From positions 62,001 through 126,000 of the forward strand of contig BGZK01000733.1 of assembly GCA_005406025.1 (NCBI GenBank): 64,000 nt of DNA, written 5' to 3'. The position numbers were made by a program, and so were the translations under genes. The DNA comes from Eumeta japonica (taxonomy: Eukaryota; Arthropoda; Insecta; Lepidoptera; Psychidae). Under the pieces are notes generated by a model. The model ran no database searches, had not been told where the DNA came from, and saw only the letters and a program-made list of their open reading frames with translations. The stretch's first letter is position 1; each line of letters opens with the position of its first letter. Shown piece after piece: positions 1-12,400 of the stretch.

Positions 1-515
1 GTTTTAGCCAATGTACATGTTAGATTTACAGAAATACGAATGATTAAATGTTAAAGCAAGCTAGAATCTTTAGACTGAAAAAGGAAACTACAAAAAAATA
101 ATGCATTTCAAACTACAATCACATAATAAATTTCACCACCATTTCATTTCCCGCGTGCAAAACAAATAGCTATATACATCGATATCTACTCAGTTATTAT
201 AAAGCCCACACGTAGCAGATAAACCATTTTATATCTAATATATATTTTTTATTATATTTATTGATATAAGTACTACAATAACTATATTATGTTTTGGGAC
301 TTTACAATTTAAGGGATAATACCCCGATATAGTTCAAATAAAATGACACAAGCCATTCACACACAAAACACGCAGTCGAACAGGCTCAAACATTTTTGTA
401 ATGATCTACTTTTCTTTCATCACAAAAGTATAGACCAAAACATTAGATAATTTAACTCGGCTCGACTGAAAATATGTAGCAATGCACGATGCATATAATA
501 TTGTAATAAAAATAC
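1..515 (-). other. papilin intron, no feature seen
   Basis: AT-rich sequence downstream of the last visible exon. I see no further Kunitz exon, poly(A) site or repeat here. Confidence 0.6.
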
Positions 516-695
516 CCTTAAGCACTCCGGGAGCATCGCAACGATGGATACAGGCTTGCTCGCTGAGGAATTTGTTGTGGTTGCCCTCGCAGCCGCTCCA
601 CGTGAACTGCTCGCACTTTCTGGTCTCCGCGTTGAAAGCCCAGCGAGGGAAGCTGCCCGCACAAGATCCCGCCTCGATCGGTTGTTTACACTGGT
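516..695 (-). CDS. Ppn: papilin exon 42: Kunitz domain 3 (last visible exon)
   Basis: A 180-nt phase 1-1 exon encoding DQCKQPIEAGSCAGSFPRW, CEQFTWSGCEGNHNKF and ACIHRC, ending PGVLK. All six cysteines are present; P1 is Ala. Fly papilin has CEQPVESGPCAG and PGVLK in its third Kunitz domain. The gene continues beyond position 1. Confidence 0.94.
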
Positions 696-3454
696 CTGGA
701 ACATGTTCTAAATTTAGATACAGAGAAGGAATGCTAATACATCCATCTAGAACCACAAAAACAAACATTATACATAAATAATCCTTGCGTGTGTATTCGG
801 CATAGGTTTGATATAGGCGCATAGTCTAAAAATGAGGATTGTCACCTTCTCTCTTGGGCGGTTCGCACTGGGTCTGACAAGCTTCGCGGGTCTCGAAGTT
901 GTTGTCGTTGCCGAGGCAGCCGCCGTACACGAACTGGCCGCACTGGCCGCGCGCCTGGTCGAAGTACCAGCGCAGGTTGTAGCCGTCGCACACGCCCTTG
1001 ACCTTCGGGAGCTTGCACGCGTCTGGCCCGACCATCGAACGTAACGGTCAATAAGCGAATATTCGACTTAATCTGGTTTAGTTGTTAATACGAAGACTTT
1101 TCCCTTTATCTATGCTAAACGATCTGAATGAAAACTGAAATTCGTTGAAAATATTTTTTGTGACCGATACAAAACATTCTTTTAAAAGTAATTTTCAAGA
1201 AACATTAATTTTTAAAACTGTTTGATACATAATTTAAAAAATAAATATTCATGCAACACACACCAAATTTCCAAAATAAGGAAAAGTACTTATTTTACTA
1301 CAAGACATATTTACATTAACTACTACAAAGTTCATATCTCACAAAGCTTTAACATAGCTTTTTACACCGAATTTTATAAACAATTGAACTGATCAGAAAT
1401 AGTATTATCAGCATTATTTCACTAGGGATAGATATATAGAGGCCTATAAATGACGGACAGAATAGGCACGGGTCGCGGTACCCTTGAGCGCGGGGCGCAC
1501 GCAGGTGTCCTCGCAGTCGGCCTGCGAGGCGAAGCGGTTGCCGTTGCCGCCGCAGCCTCCGTACCAGAAGCGCGAACAGCCGCCGTACTCCACGTCGTAG
1601 TACCAGAACACCGTGTAGTTGTTGCACGGCTCGCCGCGGTCGCGTGCCAGCGCGCACCATTCTGTGGGCCACGATGACCACTCAATGTTCAATGACAAAA
1701 CCACGCACCGTCCCACAAATAAATACTTATTTACAAATTATATTTTACCAGGAATTGATTGTAAAATTGGATAATCTATATTTCTCTACTAAAATTGCTA
1801 GTCCACAATATGATAAATATTAACGAAAAGATAAATGCATGCTCACCTTGCTTATTTTCTGGGGCGTCGATACAACCCAAGAAGTGATCGCCTTGGGCCT
1901 CGGTACGTCCGTCAGGGCAGCAGCCGTGTTTGCTGGATGCGCAATCGCAGCCGGCAAAGTTGGGGCCCTGTGCCGCCGTCTCTCCGTCACCGCAACAACC
2001 GTAAGTGGATTCCATGCAGGAACAGCCCTGAAGACCCGGCCCTTTAGCTACCGTCACGCCATCGGGGCAGCAGCCAAACTGATACGAGCTGCACGGACAG
2101 CCTTCGTAGTTGGGACCAGACGCTTCAGTGTGCCTGAATAGTTTGAATAATTTAATTTGATTCAAGTATGAGTTTACTGAAATAATATAAAAACTTACTG
2201 CTAATAATATCATATAAAATAAATTTAAATATCATTACCGTCATCATCAATGGCCTCTATGGCGCTTTCGGCGAGTTGTATGATGGAATGAAACCCCGAT
2301 GCCAAAGAAAGCGTGACTATCGGATAAAGGGTCGATTTCTTGGCAGATTAGAAAGGAAGTCAAAGAATTATAGAGTCGACCGGTTTACATACCTTTAAAG
2401 GCAATGGAAGACAGGAAAACTAAATAAAGTGTAAATAAATACTATTAGGCGCATGGCGATATAAATGAAATTTTAATAATTACTTATAAATAAAAACTAA
2501 AATTTGGTTCACTTTAAGAGCAACCCAATGTTAAGGTAAACAAGTTACTTGTCAGGGCAGCAACCGTGCGTCGTGTACTGGCAGCCGCAGCCCTCGCGCC
2601 GCGGGCCGCGCGCCACCGTCACGTTGTCCGGACAGCAACCGTAGCGAGACGACTGGCAGTCGCAACCTGCGACACTTCTAAACTCAATAAATCCTTATCG
2701 AGAAACATAGAAATTTAAGCCTCAGAATGAGTTTTAAAAACATTTTTATTCAGATATTTTAAAAAATGCCTTACTATTAGGCCTAAATCTACTCTATGAA
2801 GATGGTACTAATCCATAATTCCCGCATCGCTTTCAGTCCAATAAGTCTCGATACCCTCTTCGATGTGAAGGTTTACTTATTACATTCTCTTCTACACTTC
2901 ATACAAATCGAAAATTGTCACTTTGTTCATGGATCAGACCGACACTCACTCCATAGCGCAAGCCTAAGGTCGAACTCGGGCCCTACGCCACATGCGCACC
3001 AGCCATTCATTACACTATCACTGAATGGTCAAGATCAATATTTATTTAGTTTTAGGAAAAAGAACATAAACTTTATTTTTTAAAGAACACACTATAGTTT
3101 AACAACTCTAAGAGAGCAGTTCTTTATGTTTATTATATTCATAACGCGATGTACGGAGAGTACGATACCTGCTCTACATAATGTAGACGGAGAAGCATTG
3201 TTATAACACTGTCGCGAACTAATCTCTTGAACAACATAACAAAATAACTCCCCTCTGAGTAATTATTATAACATGACTCCATTTGTTTCTCTCGAAACTA
3301 GGTTGTTTACGTTGTTTTTTTTGGTTAGGAATTTTTAAATATGGTAGGCGTTGTTTATTTAAAAGTCGAGCGCGTCATGTTTACGTCTTTGTTTTATGAT
3401 TGGTTCATGACCTCATTCACACTTACGGAATGTTTGAGAACACTCACCGATAAG

Positions 3455-3497
<43 letters not shown>

Positions 3498-6400
3498 TTA
3501 TATTAGCATAACTTAGAAAAACTCTTGATACAAGCTTAAGATTGTCGTTTATAAATAAAATGAGCCTGTTAAATCGTGAGGTGTAAATATTAATACAGTC
3601 TGCATCGTACTTTTTGTTTTTCCGTGCAAAATGTATGGGAAAAATATTTTAAAAAGTTGTAGGTCATTTTGATAGATCCATTTTTTCAAAAGTTATTGAA
3701 GTCAATAAAAAGGTCAAAGTTAAATCGATCATTTTGACCGATTTTCGAGCATTGCACCGGAACTATTAGTCTTGCCGAAAAAACGCATATTTTATACAGT
3801 GTACTGATAACGGTTACAGAGATTGCATGATATTTTTTAAAACATTACAATTAAGTAATGATGTAGTTGAATGAGGAGTACCATTGAATGGGGAATACAA
3901 TAATTGCTTGTCGAAAGATGAACAGAAGCTAAAATATTAGATCGGAGAAATAGTTGTATCGTATTTTATTTACAAATTAAAGAATTATTCATCATATTTT
4001 CTTTATGTTTAATTTCAACATATATGTGCCATTTTATTCAACAACTTATTGCCCTTTTGTAGGTAGTTGTAAAATCCCATTGCTGTAGAAATTTTAGTAT
4101 TTCTGATCAAAAACTGTGACAATTGTTTTGACAGTCCTCTCATGATGTTAATCTAACATTAACTAAAGAATTCTGAAGAGATTAAAACAGGTGGGAATCT
4201 GAGGATGGAAGTTCAGGACTATACGGTGGTTGTATTAACACTTCCCAACCAAACTCTCGTAATATTGCTCAATGGCTGAAGATGTGCGTGGTCTGGCGTT
4301 ATCATGGCGAATAATGCCCTTCCAATCCCATTATACACATATCGTCAACTTATTGAGAGTTAATCCTGGTTTCGCTATAATACTTAGAGCTTGCTTGCCT
4401 TTTAACCATGAGCTCTTTCGCACGTTCTTGTCGTTAGTAATCCATTTTCCATCACCAGTCATCAATATTTTCTAAAACGGTTCAGCCTCATTATGTTTCA
4501 ACAGATAATTGCAAATAAATACATGATTCATTAAATTTATTTCAATGAGCTCGTGTAGGACCCAAGTATCAAACATTTTTGTACTCGTATATCCAGCTTT
4601 CTTCAAATGGGTCAAAACTGTTTTGTAGTCAATCGCGAGCTCTTCAGCTACGTCGTAAGCAGATGTAAACCGGTGCAAGCTACATCGAGAACCCCAAGAG
4701 TGATTTTGAAAAGCGATAGCCCCTTATAAGGTACTACAAACGGCATTTTCATATCTAGAAAAGTTTCTCAGCATTAGGAGTTTCAAGTAATAAATTGTTA
4801 ATATTCATGTAAAAAATTAATGAATATTATATGGGAAAAAATTAAATCAAAATAATAAATACTTAATATTTAAATTAAGAGCTTATCTTTGATGGTTTTT
4901 TTTCTATATCAATATGTTGATATTTTACTTGATCACCTAAGAAAAAGTCTTTCATTGAAATGAGTCTCTAAAATAAATATGGCTCCTCTATTACGACTGA
5001 TTAATAAAAAGCTATTTCTTTCATCACCACCCAATAACAAGACCGCCAGTTTGTAGCAATAGATAATTATTGTGCTAATATCAAAATAATTATTTTTTCC
5101 GTATAGTAAATGCTACTATATTTAAAAGCCAAAGCCGTATCTAAAATACGGGAAACACGTCAAGTTGTAATCACAGATTGTGCAGTTTCGCAATGATCTA
5201 TCGTCGACAATATAAGCATGCACACCTTCTAAGTGCGGGCCCTCGGCCGGCTTGAAGTTGTCGGGGCAGCAGCCGAAACTATAGAGCAGGCAGCAGCCCT
5301 CGTAGTCGGGCCCGTGCGCTGGCGTCTGGCCGTCGGGACAACAACCGTGGGCCGACGTGTTGCAGGACAACACGCATCCCTCCATGGCTGGACCTCGTGC
5401 TAATTATACACACATCATTCTAGACTATATTATACGTAATTATCTGGATATTGTTTTATTAAAAGTTTTTAAAATATTTTTTTTCGTTCGTAGTTTACGC
5501 TTTAATGCAACGACGAAATAATTGCAACATAAATCAATAAAAAGTTGTTACCACTGAGAGCTCTCACATAACGTGTCGGTAACGTTAGGCCCTTGTCTTC
5601 AACACTTGTTGGATTTGAAACAGCTAAACCGTGAATATGAGAATGCGTGTTCTGTGATGTGCATATGCTTAATAGCAGATGAGGTTTATCTTTGCAAAAA
5701 ATGAATATATCGAAAGTTATTTTTATTTTGACTGTAGTTTTCAAAAAATACAAAGCGACTTACCGGGCGTGACGTCGTCGGGGCAGCAGCCGAATTCGGT
5801 GGAGTGGCAGGGGCACCCGCTGCTGCTGGCGCTCGTGTTGTCGGCACAACAGCCGAACTCTGTGTCGGCGCAACTTTGAACCGTTTCCGTAGTGGAAACA
5901 ATTGCAGTTTGCTCCATCGTCGTCAGTTCTGTAGTAGTCGTTTCTTCTGTAGTAGTCGTTTCTTCTTTAGTAGTCGTTTCTTCTTTAGTAGTCGTTTCTT
6001 CTGTATTAATTTAAAGTGTAATGTAATATAATTCATCAAGAAGACTAATAAATTGTGAATATTAAGTTTCACATACCCGTTTCAGGGCAACCTATCTTCC
6101 CGGGCCCTTTGGCTTCAGTGTTCCCGTCCTCACAGCAGCCATATCTGTAAGACGTGTATATCTTTAGTTTCCATCATTAAAGGAACATATTAAGGAAATC
6201 GTTTAAAGGTTTTATTAACGAATATATCAAGTTTTACCTTCCGTCCAAATCTTTATTTTCCATATTACAATATGTAAATTTATAATACTGTAATATATAC
6301 ATGTTATACGAAGTTTCTACAAAAAATTGGGAAATGGTTGACCTTTTAGGCCAACCTCAATACTTTCCGCATTGTTTTGAGTAATAATATTTTCAATCAC

Positions 6401-9400
6401 GGAAACCAAGAAAATGTTATTGGTCCATTTTGGGCATAAAATTGCCTGCGTTTCCTTTCAAAATTATTAAAGTATAAAATAAATAACCTAACTGTGTCGG
6501 ACGGATGTTAGTGATAAATGATTTTATAATTCCATAATTTTACATTGTTCTTAAGATTATATCTACTACCTATTTCACATAACCAACATTATCTAATTAA
6601 TTTTAAATGCCTACGTGGAAAAAGTTTCTTTTTACACCTCAAAATATATTTTATAAGTTGATCAACGATTACTTAACTTGTAAAGCCTACTTAGCTGTAA
6701 TAGTTTTGTTTTTACCCTTGTCATGAATTTTTCACATATTCAAGAATATTATTTATTCGTATTCCATTTACTTAGAGGAAGAAGGCACACTCTAACAAAA
6801 ATGAACAATTTAAAGTTTAGTATTTCGAATGCTGATCACGGGCGAATCGAGCAAGGAATTATTAACTTAAAACTAAATTAAAAACAACTCACCCCTGCTA
6901 CAGAGAGCAGGAGGTTGAAATGTGAGTCCCGGATGTTCACGTTGACCCCCCACTGAGCTAATTTGGGGTTAAGGTCCAAATTACTTGAAGTGAAAAAATT
7001 GATAGTGGCAGAATATGCTTAACAGTGGGGTGACTAAAATTACACACAAAATCGTCTAGATGTTTCTTAAACTTATTAATAGCATTAATTTAAAGTTTAG
7101 AATACATTTACCTTTAAGCCATATAAATGTACCGTTGAAGGCCATAATCGAAACATTTTATATCCCAAGCAAGACATGTTAAATTAAGATTAAAAGAAAA
7201 TAGAAAAATATTTTTATACGTTATACATAAAAGTTATTGTAATCCTATAATATCATTCACAATATTAAACTTGAAACATGGGAAAGGCATATAGTACAGG
7301 AAGAAGTATTTTAGTACTTTTTAAATTTTCTTTTCTTATAGCGCATCGTAATGTCATAGGGCAATCGCCGGCTGCGTATTATACTGTTTTTTATTTAGAT
7401 GTAACTTGTTTATTTCAGGATATTTTGGCACATTCTTCGATTTCGTCTTCGATTTTATCATGCTTTTTAACCGACTTCAAAAAAAAAAGGAATAGTCTTT
7501 CTTCGAGTTTGGTCAAATTAGACAATTCTTCAGGAATAGCCATCACTATCATTTTGTTCCAATAAGCTGTCGTTGGAACTTTACGTTTCCTTATATGATT
7601 GTGACAACGTGAACATGTTATAATGTTACCTAAATCAACCAATTCTTCTGGTAATATTGAACTATACATTTCAGTTTGTAATTTACAACGCTATTGTGCA
7701 CATAATGCTTTGGAGCAAATAGCACAAGGAATGTCTGTAAAAAGATTGATAGCTCGTTCAAAATCAATTTTCTTACAAGATCCCTACGATTGCGATTAAC
7801 TTGTCGCATTGAATGTAATCGAAGTGATCTAGCTTGCGCAGACTCGTTTGAAGAACGTTCGTGTCTCGAGCCAGGCCGACGCGCTCGGCGCCCCGCCGCT
7901 TTGCGCTTCAGGCGCTCACGTATCAAATGGACACGTCGGCACTTTCAGGACTTTCATTGCGCGAATATAATTAGTTTTCGATCGAATTTGAGAAAGCCTA
8001 AATTCGCACTTACTCGAACTCTCTTTTGAAATGCTGACTAAATTTCTTTGCCTATTTTTCCTAAGTCTATCATCTTTTTCGTCTTTTGTCTCAATAGACC
8101 GGCGCTGTCTCATTTAAACAGCTCGTTTAGATAGTCCATCCATTATTAATTTTCACTAAAAGTAACAAATAAATCAAATTTTTAACAAAAAAAACCAATA
8201 AAAACAGAAAAAAAAGGTTTTATAAAAAAAACAAACGAATCTGAATCTGCCTAAATAGGCATTTAAAAGTACTTTAACACTAATAATAATCGAATGTATT
8301 AAGTTACGCTAAATTGAATCTGTAGTTATATTTACAAAACTGTAAAAGACACCGCTTACCGCCTGCCGCGACTGCTTAGTCAAAATAATATTTTATATGT
8401 CAAATATTATGTACTACGCTAAATTAGTATTTATAAATACCTATAGATATTTACAATATTTACATAACACTTCTGACTGCTTACATGAAAGTATTAAAAT
8501 TTAGCACGTTTTTAAATATTTACAATAATCAGTTATTTTTGGAGTCGGTGCCAGCCAAACTAAGAAAAAAAAAAGAAAATATACACTTTATAACAAACTA
8601 CCTTACTACTAACAATTTTAAACAAATTAGTTAAAAGATAGTATTGTTTCTGTAACTTCAACACTTATCTTACCACCCTACAACAATTTCAATTTCAATA
8701 AGCGCATACTAAAAATCAATATTTGGCGACACCCGTCAACGGAGTCTGCGCTCACACGCCTGATCGTGTTCGGATCAAACACTCAACCACATTCCCCCTG
8801 TGCGCCCGTGTACGCGCCGAGCCTTTCTATTATTCTCCCCGCCATCCATCGCCCAACATCCCGCGGATTGGCACCGACTCCAAAAATAACTGATTATTGT
8901 AAATATTTAAAAATGTGTTAAATTTTAATACTTTATTGTAAGCAGTCGGAAGTGTTATGTAAATATTGTAAATATCTATAGGTATTTATAAATACTAATT
9001 TAGCGTAGTACATAATATCTGACATGTAAAATATTATTTTAAGTACAGATTCAATTTAGCGTAGCTTAATGTTTTGTTTGAAATAAATTATTTGATACTT
9101 TTTAGTGTTTAAGTATTTTTAAGTATCTATATAGACAGGTTCTGTTTTTTGTTTTTTTTTTTCATAAAACCTTATTTTTTGGTTTTATTCATAAGCAATT
9201 TTTCGCGGGCTTGTTATGAATTCGGTTTTATTTTGTTAAAAAAAAATTTAATTTAAGAGTATGGACACATTACTTTCAAAACTCGATAGTGACGTCAGAA
9301 TGGCAAGGAATAAGTACTCACTCGCTAGACCGGCAGGCGGGCGGCGGCGGCGGGCATCCTTCGTCGTCGTTGCCTTGAGCTTCGGTCGTATTGTCGGACT

Positions 9401-12400
9401 TGCAGCAGCCGTACAGCGACTGCGCGCACGCCGACGGCGGACAGCCCTCGCCGCGCGGCCCGCCCGCCGCCGTCAGCGCATCGGGGCAGCACCCGAACTC
9501 GGTCTCGTTACACGATTTAGCTTTCGGGCAGCCTGCGTACGTACCGAACATATAAATTTATATAGGTTAGGGCAATATTTCCGTTTAGTCCTTTTCCAAA
9601 ATTATTATCACTCATATAGCGATATAATGATTATTGTGGATTCAGTTGTTAGCATTTAACTCTAAAACCTACCTTTATAGGAACTACGGAAGGGACTGAA
9701 GGATTGTGGAACAAAATCAACTATACAACAATAAAGTCAAATCAGGCCCTACTCGAGTTTTCCAAGTAAGAATATAGTCCTTAGTGAAGCAAAAACGAGA
9801 CAGATGAAACTGGGTCCATTCGGGAGGAATTACGAGAAAACAATATGTATATATTAGGTCAAAAAATCTACTTTTTTTAACTCCCCACTGAAATAAATTC
9901 AAAAAAACGGCAACTATTAATAATGATATTTAGAGGTGGCGCATCGCAAATTCCTATTTTTTATATAAATAACGAGATAATCATTTTACATATTTTGTTG
10001 CTTAAAAACCAATGGATGGGTTTGAATGACCAAATTATATTCTGATAAGGAATTGAAGGCTCTACAAAAAGTGTCTCTTATCATTTTTCGATAAACCTAC
10101 TCATTCAAAAAATATTCAAACTAAATGTGAAATTTATTGTATTAATACACTTTTTTCCTTATTTTCAGGTACAATTGCCATCAGGTGCATTTAAAGCCTA
10201 TATAAACGTTATTAACACTGTCTGAACCTTTCAGGCTACTTTAGAAATTCATCAAGAGATTAGTTGAGATTTTGGGAAATTATAACAAACTCGCATGAAA
10301 ACAGCAAACAATTATAATTGTTAAGGAGTGATAGTCTATACATTAATGCATAGATTTCGATGAGGTATTTCATAACATTGGTCAAGATCGGGATAAAAAT
10401 TGCAATCAGGTCTGTCAGTAGGATTAATTCTGAAAGTCAAGGGAGAGTTTTAACTATTGTTTTTTCGTGCGCACACTACCATTTATTTGCATTAGAATTG
10501 TCGTAACAGCCCTGATGATGGTTTCATAAAACTTAGAAAAGTCCCTGTTAGTAGTAGTAGATGCCCAAGAGATAATAATAATTAAAAACTTAGAACAGAC
10601 CCTCTTTATTAATTAGAGTGAAAGCGCAGAGGTGTAATTATAATGTATATAAAAATCAATTGCTGTTTGTCAGTCTTTTTTCTATCTGCCCGGGGTATTT
10701 TTGGAACAGTGGATTCAATTTTAGTGCGGCTTTAGCTAGAAAGTAAAGGAGTTTACGGGGCTATATTTAGGGTATCTCGGAAATATATAGGGTTTTTGTC
10801 TGACAATTAGAATGGAATAATTAATCGGAATTGCATCAAAGGTAACCGGAATCGATATCGGAAGCAGAACCGAAATCTAGATCGAGATGAAATCGAGCAC
10901 GCAGATTGGGATCGGAATCACGACAGGCACATGTCATCAGTCAGCGTAAAAATGTAGCAATTCATTCTATGTCTATACGGGCGAAGCCGTGAATGAATTT
11001 CATCGACAATAAAAATTATCAAAGGTATGATTTTTTTTAGGGTACCTAGAATTAACTAAGAACCCTTATAGTTTAACCGATGTCCAACAAAATTTAGTAC
11101 AAAGGTAGTGGAAATCCATTGGAAAGGATGTAGGATACATTTACCAGGGTTTCGTGAGAATCAGTTTGCATTATTATAGTGTAAGTGATTTCAACAAAAT
11201 TTAAAATGAGATGGTTGGAAGCCAATAAAAGTACATACGATACACTTTTTTGGGTTCTGTGAGAATCATTAGATACCCTCGAAAAAAGTTTGATCGCTTT
11301 CAATAAAATATAATATGAAAATAGCTGGAAGCCAGTAAAATATACAGGATAGTTATTTTAGGATTCCTAGAGCATTACTAAGAACCTTTATAGGTTTTGT
11401 TTGAAATTTGCAAAAGTTTTCCTTATTAACACATAGTGTGTGTTTCAAGTGGCTTATGGTTACGTTGTTTATGTTCTAATAAGCACCTTCATTATTTGAC
11501 CGACTTAAATGAAATTCGGCTTACAACATTTTTATGGTTACATGGGTAAGAATTCGAAAGACATTATTAAAAAACACTATAATTCGACCGATTTCGAATA
11601 AATCAGGAACGATGATGTGACCGGAGGCGCATTTCAGGCGGCGCGGGAGCGATAGCTATAAATCTGTTAAAGAGAGCAGAGCTGCAGGCAAACCTTCAAA
11701 ATAATAGGAAATGTATCTGGTATCTATGTTGGTTATATTTGCACGACCAAATCACCTTGATGATGATGATGATCAGCAATTTGATGAAATTTATCAGAGA
11801 GAGCTTGCATTGTGAAGATGGGCATTTACTCGATTTTATTGCAGAATATGATATCAGAAGATATAGACGTTAAAAAAAAACAATAAATAAAATCACACTA
11901 ACGCAATAATCGGAATAAGCGCGAGAAGTTTATTCCAAGCGGGCCAAGGCGCATTTATTCCATACTTAGCCCAAATACGCGGTTTTGTACAAATTTAGAA
12001 ATGGCTTAGTTAAACCAATTCTAAAAATACTTTGACATATAAAATGTTAACATCTTCGCAGAGTAATGTCGTTGAGGCATACTTTGTTTCGATATTAAGA
12101 TTTGCCCAAATCGATGTAGCAGAATCAGAATAGAAAACGGGACCGGTATTGGAATCAAGAATGGGGCCAGGGTCAGAATCGATGGCGACATCAGGGACGG
12201 TATCGCGATCGAAATCGAAACTGAGGCCAAGATTGAGATTGATGACAAGAGGAATTTTGTAAAAAATTAAGGATTTCATTATATCTCTACGTAAGTAAAA
12301 ATGCGGTCGTATACTATTCAGGTACTCTACCTGACGGAACAAATAGAACAAAGCCTACAGGGCCAGCTAGTGTCCAATATAATAAACAAAATGTGTGATT

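Larger units (their letters stand above)
2667..5225 (-). other. papilin intron with microsatellite and mariner fragment
   Basis: This intron holds a (TA)n run near 3460 and a mariner fragment at 3745-4695. The rest, including 2670-3440, shows no gene. Confidence 0.6.
6145..9321 (-). other. papilin intron, 3.2 kb
   Basis: The intron holds a Helitron-type coding fragment and a long inverted repeat (separate entries). I see nothing in 6160-7300 apart from AT-rich sequence. Confidence 0.55.

Noticed and set aside
842..1051. Alternative minus- and plus-strand frames over 832-1051 and 1349-1685
   Set aside because: These are out-of-frame shadows of the Kunitz exons, whose own frame has six correctly spaced cysteines.
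2940..3010. Possible reverse-strand tRNA-like SINE
   Set aside because: There is some likeness to GTTCGAACCCGGG-type boxes but no complete promoter or tail.
9261..9659. 132-codon plus-strand reading frame rich in Arg and Ala
   Set aside because: It is antisense to papilin exon 34 (9322-9532). Its length comes from the GC-rich cassette codons.
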